This document shows, piece after piece, positions 10,729-24,156 of a DNA stretch of 64,000 nucleotides. The DNA comes from Engraulis encrasicolus (lineage: Eukaryota; Chordata; Actinopteri; Clupeiformes; Engraulidae). The notes beneath the pieces were generated by a model. That model searched no databases and was not told the origin of the DNA. It saw only the letters and a program-made list of their open reading frames with translations. The stretch covers positions 16,701,389 to 16,765,388 of the forward strand of contig NC_085865.1 of the NCBI RefSeq assembly GCF_034702125.1, read 5' to 3'. The translations under genes and the position numbers were made by a program. How positions within the stretch are numbered: position 1 is the first letter of the stretch; the number at the start of each line of letters is the position of its first letter.

Positions 10729-11689
10729 TATATCCCCCCACTACTAGAAAAAGCCTGATAGCAGTCACGGGGTGGTAACGAAACCCCTTTTTTTCGGCTC
10801 TTGAAGTGACTACCCCCTCTATTAAATTCCATTTTTGAATTCGGATGCATGTCTAGTTCAGGCTTATTTCGTGAGGTATTGCCAATATTCTATACCATGG
10901 TGCCTGGTATTACCGGAAAGGGGACCTTTCAGGGTTTCATTTAAGCCCATTGGTGAATCTGTCTGATATACACAGAGGTCACAGCACTTCATTAAATCAG
11001 ACATAGCTCACATTTTCCAACAACTCTTGGCTAAACTGTCTGCTTTCGTTTATCTCTGTGGCGTGAAAGAACACCAAGGACATAAAATTGGACAACCTCA
11101 ATACTCTTTGGAGTCTGCTGATTCAGAAAATGTATAATATGCCCATACAATTATTTTGTTTGCGCTTGAGAGAGCGTTAAATTTGACTTGTGCAACCAGC
11201 AAAAGTCTTCAAAATAATAGCCAATACATGTAGGTCATCTGTTGGAAATATTGGGCCTTTTTCCTTCCAAAGTGTCTGCTTGGCATGACTGCTTGGCATT
11301 AGGCCTTCATTTAAGATCATTACTAAATCTCTCTGACATACTCAGAGGTCACAGCACTTCATTAAACCAGAAATAATAATAACAAATGTCGCCTAAACTG
11401 TATGCTTTCTTTTGTCCCTACGTACTGTAAACCATGGGAAAACATCAAGGACACAAACCCCAACCATTTCAATACTCAAGGCACTCTTCTAATTCAGACA
11501 ATGTATGATATACCCATACAATGTATTGTGAGAGCCTTAAAAAAGGCCATAATGATCATTAATATGACATATTTTAAGTCCAATTCTGTCCTACCTCTTT
11601 ATAGACGTAAGGAAATGTAAGGAGACATAAGACATAAGGAGATAAAAGAGATGAGCAGGGGCATGGGGAGGCACTGTATGTAGATGTAG

Positions 11690-11960
11690 AGTTGGGGGGG
11701 GGCAGGGGGAGAAGTAGGGGTGAGGTGAGTGGGGGCAATTGAGGGGGGGGGCACTGTTGGGTGGGGGGCAAGGCCAGGGTAATGGAGGTAGGTGAGTGTA
11801 GGGCACAGGTGAGTGGGGCGTACTATGAAGTGGGGGGGCAAGAGGGGTAGTGGGGGTAGGCGAGGGGGGAGGGCACCGTTGGGGGGGGGGGGGGCTTAAA
11901 GGAAAGTGAGGGGGGTTGGGGAGATAAGACACTGTAGGGTGGGGAGGGAAGTGGGGTGAG
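11690..11960 (+). repeat. G-rich tract
   Basis: Dense runs of G on the plus strand, including runs of 6 to 14 G near 11694, 11740 and 11881. Such runs could form quadruplexes. The long minus-strand Pro/Ser reading frames here are composition artefacts. Confidence 0.8.
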
Positions 11961-12099
11961 ATACTGTAGAGCAGTTGGGGGTAAGGGTGGATAAATGTTT
12001 GAAAATATTTGGAATAGTTTCAGAAACGTCTACCATATTCAATGTTGGAGGGAATTTGAGAAGCCCTAGTTTCAGCAGTGTTGTGTATATGTTTAATTG

Positions 12100-12500
12100 A
12101 GCAATTTTTGACCACTTTCTTTTGGATATGTCAAGGTGGCAAAATTGAAATTCACCTTCTATTGTTCAGCCATGCTCATATCGAACTGTGTGACAACATC
12201 AGCATCTTCAAAATGACCCGTAAACAGTGGCTGAAAACAAACCAGACCTGCTCCTTTTAATTAATAGTATGAACATTGTTTTACTCTGTATATATTTGGT
12301 GTTTGTGGTAAAATGTCATGTCTTCTGTAATGCAGTATTGTTTTTTGTATTATGGATACCTGCCTTAGGACTACGGATGACATTTGGCAACTATGCAAAT
12401 GCCAACATATTTATATTGATGTTTTTTAACTGATGTATTGATTAGTGTGTATTGTCCTAATCAAATGAATGAATGAATGAATGAATAAATGAATTAATAC
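12100..12500 (+). mobile_element. Possible LINE 3' end with GAAT tail
   Basis: A unique-looking stretch ends in an (AATG)n run at about 12464-12495, the way several fish non-LTR retrotransposons end. No reverse transcriptase reading frame is present. Weak call. Confidence 0.3.
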
Positions 12501-13026
12501 ATTTGTCCATTAGGCAATAGGAAATAATTGTGCTGAAAAAAAAGGAACCGTACTCATCAACGAATATAGGCTTACGTCATTGCAAGGACCATAGGCCTAG
12601 TTATTTCAGCAGTTGACTGTCTATGTGCCATTTGACCATTGTAGGAGGACCATTCTCTGCTTATTTTTTGTTTGTTTAGTCAACCTTTGGTAAAATATCT
12701 GTAATAGAACACAACAGAAAAGTGCTGAAAAAAAGTAATCTACTATGTAGTATATTATGGCCCCACAGTATTGGAAAAAAATGCATGAAAGTCATCCATT
12801 TTGAGAAATAGCAGCCATATTGACTTTTAACACAAATTTGAGATGGCATCAAGTTTGAATCTCTTCCACACGCGGGCTCTCGCGTGCGCACCCGCGCACG
12901 CACGCACGCACACACACAGAGTTGAAGAGTGGAAATCACAGAGTTGTATAGGGACGATCATGGAGTTATTGAGTCCAATATTTATGGATAAATATGCCGT
13001 CTCCGTCTCCAAATGGACAACACACA

Positions 13027-13143
<117 letters not shown>

Positions 13144-14023
13144 TTTCTGCCTTTTCTGTATGGCAAAAATGTAGCCTATGAAATTATCATTTGGGGAAGG
13201 GCTACCATATTGAATTTTGGGCAATAGTTTTCAATTTCTTTCAATAATCTGTGAAATGTCTGGCAGGACAACAGGTCTATTATTAAGCAGTTCACTATAT
13301 GTGCAATTTGATCATTTACTGACAACAGTACCATTTCAAAGCAGATTTATACATTCGTATACACATACAGACATACTGTATGTATATATATACACTATGT
13401 ATACATACATATATTCATTCATTTCTCTTTTTATCCAACATTTGCATGCATGTCTGTAAGGAGATAGTACAGAATTGGTCAGAAAATAGGTCATTAGGGC
13501 CTTGAGGATCATTAGGGCCTTTTAAAGGCTCCCGCAAATATTGTATTATACATTATACATTTTCTGAATCAACAGCATGCCTAGATTTTTAAAATCATTG
13601 GGTTTTGTGTCCCTGATGTTTTCCCATGGTATATGGACAAGATGAATCATACAGTAGAGACGGAATTTGTGAGAAATTACTGGTTTAAAGGATAACGCCA
13701 GCCAATTTCAACATGCATATAATGTTCACACTACCCTGGACTTGTCAGTACCTGAGATTTTTTTTTTCTTCAGCCTTTTCCAAGATCCTGGTCATTGTAA
13801 TGGGGGCAGGTGTTACCTTTTGGGAAAATATTTGGAGTAGGCCCATGTTAACATTTTTTTTAAATGTAAGCAAAATCTGCCCCTATTAGAATAGCAGCAT
13901 GCAGCATCTCCGGGTACTGATAAGTCAAGGGTAGTGTGAGCAATACAACAGCATATTGAAATTGGCAGGAGTGATCATTTAACTATTTTTTTTGGGGGGG
14001 CTTTTCAAGCCTTTGTTTTTTTG

Positions 14024-14171
14024 TTTATATGAGACAGGACAGTGAAGGAGGTGACAGGAAGCGAGTTGGGAGGGAGAGATGGGGGAGGGTCGGCAAAGGG
14101 CACGGTTCGTAATAGAACCCAGGTCGGCCGCGTAGTAGACCAGCGCCCTACCATTAGGCCATGATAGGGCC
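14024..14171 (-). mobile_element. tRNA-derived SINE
   Basis: On the minus strand a tRNA-like head (GGCCTAATGGTAGGGCGCTGG, with a GGTTC-type B box near 14120) is followed by a CCTGTCACC...CTGTCCTGTC body typical of a common fish SINE. Confidence 0.65.
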
Positions 14172-15798
14172 GAGAAATTACTGGTTTAATGACCTCTGTG
14201 AATGTCAGACAGTCAGTAATGGGCCTAAAATATGAAAGGCCGAAGGGTCCCCTTTCCAGTGATACCCAGCACAAACATTGGCAGGAAAAAAGGACTGATG
14301 TTTCCAGCTAATGACCTGCTATATTGGCTACTATTTTGAAGACTATTGGTGGTTACACAAGTCAAATTTTAGGCCCTCAGAAACATATACAAAATAATTG
14401 TATGGGCATATTATACATTTTCTGAATGAACAGACTCCACCGAGTATTGAGGTTGTCTAATTTTGTGTCCTTGGCGTTCTTTCATGCCACAGAGATAAAC
14501 GAAATCAAACAGTTTAGCCAACATTTGTGAGAAAATGTGACCTATGTCTGGTTTAATGAAGTGCTGTGACCTCTGTGTGTGTCAGAAAGATTCAGCAATG
14601 GACTTAAATGAAAGAATTAAAGGTCCCCTTTCCAGTAATACCAAGCGCTATTGTATAGAATATTGACAATACCCCAAGCTGTCCTGGACCTTCTTTCGAG
14701 CAACTGCACTTAAAGATGTTCTAGCCATCATTGTATTTGTCTGGTAAAAGGCCTCAGGTGCAGACGTGTGTGAACTGAGAGTGTGCGGAAACCAGGCAAC
14801 CATAGACAGTTCAGATGAAGGGGATGACATGGAAGATGAGTACTGACGAAGATATAATATAAATCTACATGAAACTATTCTTTCATTAAACATATTCCCT
14901 TTGCAAGATGTTTCTTTATTGACTTGCAACCCCTTGTATAGGGTCTCAGTCTACTTGTTTATGAAATAGCCTATATAAAATGTTGTATATGAACATTTAT
15001 CTAAATTCTGTTAATGAGATACCATATCTGAGTGGTTACCCAATGCCCTATCATTCCAGGGCCTACCGTTTAGATTGTATTTCTTCACATACACTACAAT
15101 AATTGAACACTGGGTCCTATTTTGAAGACATTTTTGCTGGTTGCACAAGTAACATTTCAGGCTCTCACAAACATATACTAAATGATTGTATGGGCATATT
15201 ATAAATTTTCGGAATCAGCAGAGTGCCCTGAGTATTGAGGTTGTTAACTTTGGTGTCCTTGGTGTTCTTCCATGCCACAGATGTAAACGAAAGTGCACAG
15301 TTTAGGCACAATTTGTGTGAAAATGGGAGCTATTTCTGGTTTAATGACGTGCTGTGGCTTCTGTGCATGTCTGACAGATTATGGGCTCATTAATGGGCTT
15401 AAATGAAAGCCTGAAAGGTCCCCTTTCCAGTGATAACAAGCACAATGGTATAAAACATTGGCAATACCCTCAACATAAGCCATAACTACACAGTCGATAT
15501 ATAAAAAAAAAAAACAGTATTTATTATAGGGGGGGGGGGGGTAGTAACTTCAAGAGCTGAAAAGTGATTTCGCTACCACCCCATGACCGCCATCAAGCTT
15601 TCTACTAGTGGGGGGGATATACCTTGCCAAAAAACATTGCTAGCATTCCTCCCCCCAGATGGCACCGGTCGACCCCTGCGGCTCATAGCCTATTGGGAAG
15701 TTTTGCCACCTCAGGTGATACCAATGTCCTTTTTTAGTCCTGGCCCATGTACTAAAGGTGAGTGATTCAGTAGGACACCTGATCTGAACACAAACATA

Positions 15799-16984
15799 CC
15801 GTATTAGCCCGAATATAAGACGATCCTGATTATAAGACGACCCCCCATTTTCAGGCTCATGCTTTGGGGAAATTTTTTTGTTTCACATTGGAAACTTTTC
15901 TCAAAATGCAGTTTTTAATTTGTTGGAAAATCTGAGGCTTTTTATAAAAGAACAAATTTCACAATATAATTTTCATGGAATTTCCATGATATAAGACCAC
16001 AGATGGCTACTCATATCCTTTTCCTTTCTTTACTCCCTTCACCTGTCAAGCGCCAATAGGCACCGTAACAGGCTACAGCCGTCTGGGCCCGCCTGTTTAA
16101 AGTGCGACGCAACATAGCCTACATTCAGAGTCTGCGCCAGCCAGGCAGGCAACCAGTCCAGTAGAGATAGGCAATCTATTGTGCAATGCACAGATTTTGC
16201 GAAATGCTTCGTTGACAGCAATATCTAACCAGCAGCCGTCTCGCCAAATCGCCGTTCATTTTATGCATCCAAAGTTTTCCGTTGGACTGTAGAAACCGAA
16301 CGTGACCAAAGGCAGATTGACGCATTGCACTTGAAACCCATGCGCTGCCTATCAGGACCACGTTGACATTAAAAGTCCGATTGATATTCATTTCGTACCA
16401 AGGGTAAAACTCCTAGTGCTTTTATATGAGCAAGACAATCTCTTGCCCTAACCATTATTCTGTGTTGTTGCATCGTTGCGAGGCATATCGTCGCTTTGTC
16501 GCGCACACAGATGACCATTGATTGGCTTATGACAGCATCCAAAACTTAGCCTACAGGTTGTTCGTCAAATCACCCTTCATTTCTTTAGTTCTAGTGGCGT
16601 TATCGGCTGACCAGAGAGAACGACCAAAGCTTTCCTGATGAACCAAACACAAATAAAAGCAGAGCAACAAGCCGCGATTGACTTGTTTTTCCCCTTGCAC
16701 TGTCGTCCGCATCGCGTTGACATTGACAGTTGATAGACGTGCGGTGCAACCGTCATAACGAAACAAGCATCTGCAAATTTGATATGGACAAAACAATCTC
16801 TTAACCCATCCATTATTGAGTTTTGTGGCATTGTTGTGAAGCATAGGCTAATGGCCGAATTCAGGTTAAGTTAAAAAAAAAAAAATTTTTTTTTTTTTTT
16901 ACTTTTTTCTCTAGCGCGCGGAAATAAGACGACCCTTACTATTTTTAGAACAAAAACCACGTCTCATATTCGGGCCAATACGGG
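15799..16984. mobile_element. DNA transposon (1.19 kb, TA target site)
   Basis: Termini CCGTATTAGCCCGAAT and, on the opposite strand, CCCGTATTGGCCCGAAT continue as an inverted repeat through ATATAAGACG. Flanking TA dinucleotides are present, and the unoccupied site is seen in the sister unit near 1591-1600. No transposase frame was found, so it is non-autonomous. It inserted after the unit duplication. Confidence 0.8.
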
Positions 16985-17296
16985 TAAATGGGTTTGGAAG
17001 AGACACACCTGGTCAGTCTGGTGTGATCACTTTTGCACAACCATAATTTCACAAAAGGAGAAAAATTGCATCATTTAAGGACATTAGTAAGGGTTCAGAA
17101 TGAGAAAGTTGAAAGGGGGGGGGGGGTTTACTTGCTCATTTAGATAACCGAAATTGCGTCTTTACATTGAAAACTTTGCTTACGGACATGAAATAGTCCC
17201 GACATAATGAATTGTTTTAGACAACCAAGACTGTATACACACACTTCAAAACAATGGTTAAATAAACCAGAAACAGCAATTAGATGGGTTTGACAT

Positions 17297-17478
17297 TTTA
17301 TTGAAGCTTCAAAGATTAGACCTGGAGAGACAAGAGAAAATTCATGTTAGAATTTGCCAAGCCAATTCCAGCTACGCAATCTAGACCTAGTAAAAACCAC
17401 TAGACAGCAAATCCAAACACAATTCAATCTACAAAACATGACAAGCATCTTGAAGCCTCCATAGTGACTCCAGCTGGT
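17297..17478 (-). other. Paralog 3 terminal 3' UTR exon (predicted)
   Basis: The acceptor GTCAGTTCAG|ACCAG gives a start at 17478, and AATAAA lies at 17297-17302 (minus). Predicted by comparison with paralogs 1, 2 and 4. Confidence 0.45.
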
Positions 17479-17883
17479 CTGAACTGACAGCTTTTAAATT
17501 AGGATTCATAAGGCATGGGGACAAGTGTAGAAAAGGAAGATCAAGAAAATCCCATGTTTAGGTGCAGGACAAAGACATCTTTAGTGTGAGGAGTCCACAC
17601 ACTTGAATTCCTTTTTTTCCCGTTTTAATCTTGGAGGCCTTCAGATTCTACATCTAGGTAGAGAATCAGAGGAAGACCTCAATGATCAAAACGTCATTCT
17701 ACCATGGAAGGAAACACAAAACAAGGAATTAAAGTGTGCAGACATTTCATTCGAAAACATGGAATGAAGCGTAGGCCTTGACAGTCTGTGCTGAACTGCC
17801 AGAAGCCATCTAGCAGGCAATGTAAAATGGTTCAACATACCCAATTTAACAGCCCCAGCGAGTCCAGCAGTGGATACTAACCT

Positions 17884-19156
17884 TCAGCTGAGAGAGTAGA
17901 GCTGCCGCTTCTGCTGCCGTTTAGACTTGTGCCCTGCTGTAAGGGGATGTTGCTTGGTCTGCTGCTTTGGTGGGGCTGTAGACTGTGTTGTCAAGGATTG
18001 CTGTGTCTGTTGCACAGATTTGGACGCAGCCTGAGGCTTCTGGTCATCATACATCTGTGCCACAGGCATTTTGGATTTGGCATGTTGAGGAATACTACCC
18101 CCATCTTGTTGCTTGGTCTGCTGCTTTGGTGGGTCTGTAGCCTGTGTTGTCAAGGATGGCTGTGTCTGTTGCACAGATTTGGACGTAGCCTGAGGCTTCT
18201 GGTCATCATACATCTGTGCCACAGGCATTTTGGATTTGGCATGTTGAGGAATACTACCCCCATCTTGTTGCTTGGTCTGCTGCTTTGGTGGGTCTGTAGC
18301 CTGTGTTGTCAAGGATGGCTGTGTCTGTTGCACAGATTTGGACGCAGCCTGAGGCTTCTGGTCATCATACATCTGTGCCACAGGCATTTTGGATTTGGCA
18401 TGTTGAGGAATACTACCCCCATCTTGTTGCTTGGTCTGCTGCTTTGGTGAGGCTGTAGCCTGGGTTGTCAAGGATGGCTGTGTCTGTTGCACAGATTTGG
18501 ACGCAGCCTGAGGCTTCTGGTCATCATACATCTGTGCCACAGGTGTTTTGGATTTTCCATGTTGAGGAATACTACCCCCATCCTGTTCCTTGGTCTGCTG
18601 CTTTGGTGGGGCTGTAGCCGGTGTCGTCAAGGATGGCTGAGTCTATTGCACAGATTTGGACGCAGCCTGAGGCTTCTGGTCATCATAGAGCTGTCCCACA
18701 GGTTGTTTGGATTTGTCTGGTGACTGCGATTCATCTTTGATTTCCTGCTGTTCATCTTTGATGACCTGTGTTTGCTGCTGTTGAGGGATAACCCCCTTGA
18801 TGCCAGAGTTGCTGCTGGTGGATGGCTTGTTGTGAATGCTGTTGCTGACACTTTGGGTCTTCTGGCCTTGGTCAGGACCTCTACCAGGATCATGAAGCCC
18901 TAAAGACGCAGAAACTTTATTTAGGACCACAATAAACAGGTATCCATAAGGATAAATCTATTGAGCAAGGGTACTTCACTTACCATTTGCAAGCCCAAGG
19001 TCATAGGAGGCAATGGCTACAAATAGCAGCGTTAGGCTACAAACACAAAATGAGAAGTGTCAGACATGATGGCACTGCTAATAGCTTAATTTATTTAGAA
19101 ATACTGGATGGTTAAAAAACATACCTGTACCGCTTTCCATTTGCACCCCACATCAT
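17884..19156 (-). pseudogene. Secreted Q/K-rich 53-aa-repeat protein, paralog 3 (nonsense mutation)
   Basis: Exons are 19125-19156, 18984-19036 and 17884-18899, in frame with each other. The signal peptide and N-terminal region are nearly identical to paralog 1. A TAG at 18643-18645 stands where the sisters have CAG, so the product stops after 113 residues, just before the repeat array. Beyond it the frame stays open through four 53-residue repeats (159-bp period at 18012, 18171, 18330, 18489) and the basic tail to a TGA at 17884. An intact gene would give 366 residues, the longest of the family. The stop is far upstream of the predicted 3' UTR splice junction (17841), so decay of the mRNA is likely. 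It could be a recent pseudogene, a null allele, or a short secreted form. Confidence 0.7.
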
Positions 19157-19226
19157 CCAGTTGTTATTAGCTGCTACCACCACACAGTTGACACAAAGTC
19201 ACATTGCAGCAGTGGCATCAAGGCAG

Positions 19227-19265
19227 CTTTTAAGGCAGATTAGATTTTGTTTCAACCAATCACAC
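19227..19265 (-). promoter_or_regulatory. Promoter of paralog 3
   Basis: TTAAAAG and reverse CCAAT are conserved with paralog 1 at the same distance from the start codon. Confidence 0.4.
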
Positions 19266-19384
19266 ACTGATTAGGGAAACAAGATCAGCTGAAGAGGTAA
19301 TTAGTGTAATAATCAGCAGGTGTGCTACGTATTGAATTGTACCGTTTGGAGTCTGGTTGTCCATCACTCAAAACCCAACCGAAT

Positions 19385-19948
19385 CTCACTCATTTCGTGA
19401 AGTATTCACGAAAAAAATGGATTAATTTTCGTGGTGCATTCACGTTATTGCCCGTTTTTCGTGGTAGGGCAACGAAACGCTGCCTATTCACTTGAATTGC
19501 CCGACTGTTGCCTAGCGACCCACTAGTTTGATGCCCTTTCGGTAGCCTACCGTCACATGGTAATCAAACATTTCAAACAAGCAATTTAGGGTTAGGTTTA
19601 GGGTCAAGGTTAGGGTTAAGGTTAGGGTTAAGGTTAGGGTTAGGGTTAGGTTTAGGGTTAAGTAGGGTTAAGGTTAGGTTTAGGTTTAGGTTTAGGTTTA
19701 GGGGACATAAGGCGTGAGTACCGAAAGGGCGTCGAATTAGTGAGTCCCGAGTGTATCAGCAGTGTTCTGTCAGCACCCCCTCCCCGCCCCTGCAGACGCT
19801 TGGATAACCATAGCAGCAGTGGGGCAATTCAAGTGAATAGGCAGCGTTTCGTTGCCCTACCACGAAAAACGGGCAATAACGTGAATGCACCACGAAAATT
19901 AATCTATTTTTTTCGTGAAGACTTTACGAAAGGCGTGAGATAGGGCTC
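19385..19948. mobile_element. Foldback element with telomere-like core, copy 2
   Basis: Collinear with 4217-4791, with the same CAAAAC flanks (19379-19384, 19949-19954) and a core array at 19587-19702 that differs slightly in repeat composition. It was copied with the two-gene unit. Confidence 0.75.
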
Positions 19949-20499
19949 CAAAACCACATAAAACAATGCAGGTAACCCACCTGTACGAAGATGTCCCACC
20001 CTATATGTTGAAAATATAAATAAAAGAATTTTGAATAATTTTTGCTCAATTTGTACGCAAAAGCTTTTACGACTGCTCAAACCCAATTGATATGCCCTCA
20101 GAATCTGCTTCCGCTAGTTGGTTGCTGATGACATTTGCGGTTCACATCGGGTAGCTACTCGTGGGATTGCAACAGAGTGAACGCCTACTTGATCCCACAG
20201 AAGGCAAAGCAGAACGTGTGTCCTGAAATTCTGTGCATGTGCAGTTCATCACATCAGTAGGAAAACAATCATTTGCAGCGTTGCTTTCATATATATGACC
20301 AATAACTTACTGGATAGCTATTATAATCTTGTTTTCATTATGATTCCAACCATATGGGTTGTGGATCCCTCAGTTGTCCCATATCTGTTTAATCATTCAT
20401 TTTCAGGTGCCCATGGTTTTACTAATCTGAAATTGCAACCCTGAGGCGTAGCCAAGATGGCCGCCATGTGACATGTGTTATTTTAAGGGCCCTTGTCCA

Positions 20500-20674
20500 A
20501 ACCTAGGACAGTGCACTTCCAAGTGTATCAGCCTAATTAGTCACACCCAGTGATTGGATACTCTTTGTTAGTCACACCCAGTGATTGGATATTCCGTAGA
20601 GTTCACCAAAGACTATCCAATCACTGGGCGTGACTAATTAGGCTGATACACTTGGAAGTGCACTGTCCTAGGAT
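20500..20674. mobile_element. Palindromic MITE, sister copy
   Basis: Same element as 5647-5818, at the orthologous position of the duplicated unit. Confidence 0.7.
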
Positions 20675-22001
20675 TTGAGACTTTGGTTCAAAAATAGTCC
20701 ATCAGAGCAAGATATCGCAAAACACGCCCACCCAATGCAAAAGAGTGTACTCAAGCTGGGTCTGCTAAGGGGGCGTTGTCCCCTCCTTCGTCTTTTATTT
20801 TTGTGGTGTTTGCAGAAGAAGTGCGCTACCACCATCTACAGCGCTAAGGGGACTCAATTCATTCTCAACCTCAGGACTCCGAAGGTCTCCTAACCGAAGG
20901 TCTCCTAAAGTGGATACCGGAAAATAATTAAAATGACGCATCTCTGTCTAGAATATCTCTGCTTTGGTTACCCGTCAAGCAGACCTACAAAGGTTGAATT
21001 CCAATATGCGGACTCCTGTCCTTCATTACTCACTTGCCTCCTTGTGGCCTCGTGATGACGTCACCGATAAAGGAATTGCATTTTAATATCTTGCAAAATT
21101 TCCATTCTAATATAATTTTCTCATTTGCAAACAGGATAGTGAATGAAGAATTGTCCTCCAAAAGTTGTGGCTAGTTTTGGGAATAATTTTGCTATTAGCT
21201 GCAGGGCAATGGAACTCAAGAGTTGTGACAACTGGGGTACAGAAAGTCGGTTGGTGATATGATTTACGTAGATCCAAATAATTCTAGGCACAGGGTCTCT
21301 TTTCGCTATAGACTAACACAGAACCTCCACACAAGCAAAGATGACTGCACTCTTGACAATCACTTCCTGGAATCATTTTACAAAACAAAATTGCCATTAG
21401 AAAATCTCACTTCATGTACTGAAGTAAACGTGATCCAAGTTTGTATCAACTGCTAGCACATTTTAAGATATTTTAGCAGGCATCTCCAGCTCATGCCTAC
21501 AATCACTTTAATAGACTAATAGGCAAGATGTGTATGGGCTACAGTTTAATACAGCCTGCATCGATGAACACCTGCATCATACATCTAAATTGTAGTGCAC
21601 AAGCCCATGTCATCTACTACTCGTCTAAAGTTCATCATTTTTCCACAATTTGGTGATACCAATGTGTGGGGTATTTTTTGGTTCTGGCCCACTGACTAAG
21701 GAAACAGTCAGACGATTTAACCTAATGTATAGGCAATAGGCTTTCTAAAGGTCCATATACTCTGGATGTGAGGTTTTGTTTAATGCATTGAGACATGCCC
21801 AAACTCCCGCTACAATCTAACCTGATATTAAATTGCTGAAAAAGTGTACAACTTCATAAATTTTGTCCTATATAACTCAAAGTAAATTATCCATTAAAAC
21901 TCATTTTAACATAAACAAGGTTTAGGACACAAAACTGGGCATCAGTCTGGGGTGTGCACACAATCATAATTTCAAAAAGGGAGAAAAAAAAATGCCATTA
22001 A

Positions 22002-22293
22002 CCCATTTTAGTCTGATGACTCTTATATGTTTAACCTTTGGTGCTCCGAGACACATATAAGCTGAATTCTGGCTCTTGAGATTTTAGCTTTATTTTAAAA
22101 AAAAAAAAGGATGTTACAACTGAATGAACACTTTCTAATGCAAGATGAGGGTCTTGGGGTTTAAATGCAATTTCATGTTTTTACGTGCATCAGAGGCTAA
22201 GATATTCAGGTTTATAGGCAGAGGGCAACTTTCCCAACAAGGGCTTAGGCATTCAGCAGGCGTTTTTTTGCAGGTGCCTTAGGAATCAATGGG
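22002..22293. mobile_element. piggyBac-like MITE copy 2
   Basis: TTAA flanks at 21998-22001 and 22294-22297, with CCCATT / AATGGG ends. It is orthologous to 7438-7729 by duplication. Confidence 0.8.
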
Positions 22294-22520
22294 TTAAAGG
22301 ACATCACCAAGGGTTCAGAATGGTAAGGAGTTGAATGGGGGAAATTAACTAACTTAGGGGACCAGAATTGGCTCTTTGCTTACCATATTGAAAATCTTTG
22401 CTTATGCACCACAAATAGTTCCTTGAGAAACTGATGAATTGGTTTTAGACCATCAAGACCCTTCATGCTTCAAGAACAGACAAATAAACCAGAAACAGCA
22501 ATGACATGGGATTTTGAAAT

Positions 22521-22741
22521 TTTATTGAAAATTCAAGACACGACCTGTAGAGACAAATAAAAAGTAAAGTCAAGTTAGTATTTCACATGTCAACCTCTAG
22601 AAACCATAAATCAGACAGCGGTTCCAAATTCAGTCTTTGATTTACAAAATGAGCCAAGCATCTTGAAGCCTCAGGGTTGTAAAGCACACATCCATGTGTG
22701 GCACTAGAGGAACTGGAAAGGTCATAGTGACTCCAGCTGGT
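22521..22741 (-). other. Paralog 4 terminal 3' UTR exon (predicted)
   Basis: Acceptor CTGTTTAG|ACCAG at 22742/22741; AATAAA at 22521-22526 (minus). Confidence 0.45.
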
Positions 22742-23167
22742 CTAAACAGAATAGACTGGTTTTAAGTTAGGATTCATAAGGCATGGAGACAAGTGTAGAA
22801 AAGGAAGATCAACAAAATCCCACATTAAGGTGCAGGACAAAGGCAAAGCTTAGTGTGAGGAGTCACACACAATTGAAATTCCTTTTTGCGTTTCATTGCA
22901 TGGCATGTTGATCTTTGAGGTCTTTAGATTCTCTACATCTAGGTAGAGGATCTGAGGAAGACCTCAATGACCAAAACTTAATTCTGCAGTGCCATGGAAG
23001 AAAACAAAAAAAAGGATTCAAGTGGCTTCTCACTCTAAAACATGTAAACAAGTGTAGGCCTTGACCCAGCCTGTGCTGAACTACCTGAAACTGTGCTGAA
23101 CTGCCTACGAAATGCAAAATTGTGTTTCAACATACCCAACGAGTACAGCTCTGGGTGGCAGCAGCCT

Positions 23168-24051
23168 TCAGCTGAGAGAAGAGAGCTGCCGCTTCTGCTG
23201 GTGTTTAGACTTATGCCCTGCTGTAAGGGGCTGTTGCTCGGTCTGCTGCTCTGGTGTAGCCTGTGTTGTCAAGGATTGCTGTGTCTGTTGCACAGATTTG
23301 GACATATGGGGCTTCTGGTCATCATAGATTTGTTCCACAGGATGTTTGGATTTGCCATGTTGAGGAATACTACCCTCGTCTTGTTGCTTGGTCTGCTGCT
23401 TTGGTGGGGTTGTAGCCTGTGTTGTCAAGGATGGCTTTGGCTGTTGCACATGTTTGGAAGTAGTTTGAGGGTTCTGGTCATTATTGTAGACCTTGATCAC
23501 AGGTCGTTTGGATTCATCTCTGATAACCTGCTGCTCATCTTTGATAACCTGCTGTTGATCTTCAGATAAAATGTGCATTTGCTGTTGCTGTTGAGGGATA
23601 ACCCCATTGATGCCAGGGTTGCTGCTGCTGGATGGCTTGGAATGAATGTTGTTGCTGACACTTGTGGATGGTTGGAAGTCAATGTCACTTGCCGATGCCA
23701 CTTCAATGCTGTTGCTGACACTTGTAGAGGGTTTGAAGCCAATCACTCCACCCCTGACACCTATGGGTGGATTTAGTTTTAGTTGGGAACACAATACCTA
23801 CACAGATATCCATAATAAGGGTGTTACTACCATCTCAAAAAGGTAAATCTATTGAGCAAGGTTACTTCACCTACCATTTGCAAGCCCTAGGTCATAGGAG
23901 GCAATGGCTACAAAAAGCACAGCCAGGCTACAAACAAAAAGTGAAAAATGTCAAGACATGATATCACTTTCAAATAGCCTAATTTATTTAGAAATACCAG
24001 ATGGTTAAAAAAACCATACCTTAACTGTTTCCCATTTGCGCCCCACATCAT
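23168..24051 (-). CDS. Secreted Q/K-rich 53-aa-repeat protein, paralog 4 (intact)
   Basis: Exons are 24020-24051, 23875-23927 and 23168-23760, giving 225 residues in frame. It is the sister of paralog 2: the same signal peptide (LAVLFVAIA core), the same FKPSTSVSN motifs and the same heptads. It keeps a GINGVIPQQQQ segment that paralog 2 has lost, and only one 53-residue unit where paralog 2 has two. It ends in the basic tail KHQQKRQLSSLS. The donor after the stop is 31 nt downstream (23136/23135). The exon 1 donor reads GTATGG rather than GTATGT. Function unknown. Confidence 0.73.
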
Positions 24052-24121
24052 CCAGTTGTTAATAGCTGCTGCCACCACACAGTCGACACAATGTCACATT
24101 GCAGCAGTTGCCTCAAGGCAG

Positions 24122-24156
24122 CTTTTAAGGCAGATTAGATTTTGTTTCAACCAATC
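24122..24156 (-). promoter_or_regulatory. Promoter of paralog 4
   Basis: TTAAAAG (about 24122-24128) and reverse CCAAT are conserved with the other paralogs. Confidence 0.4.

Noticed and set aside
11574..11932. Pro/Ser-rich protein gene on the minus strand
   Set aside because: The frame is a by-product of a G-rich tract and lacks start context, splice sites or conservation signs.
16039..16844. Transposase-like frames inside the element at 15799-16984
   Set aside because: They are short frames (under 100 codons) with no recognisable catalytic motif.
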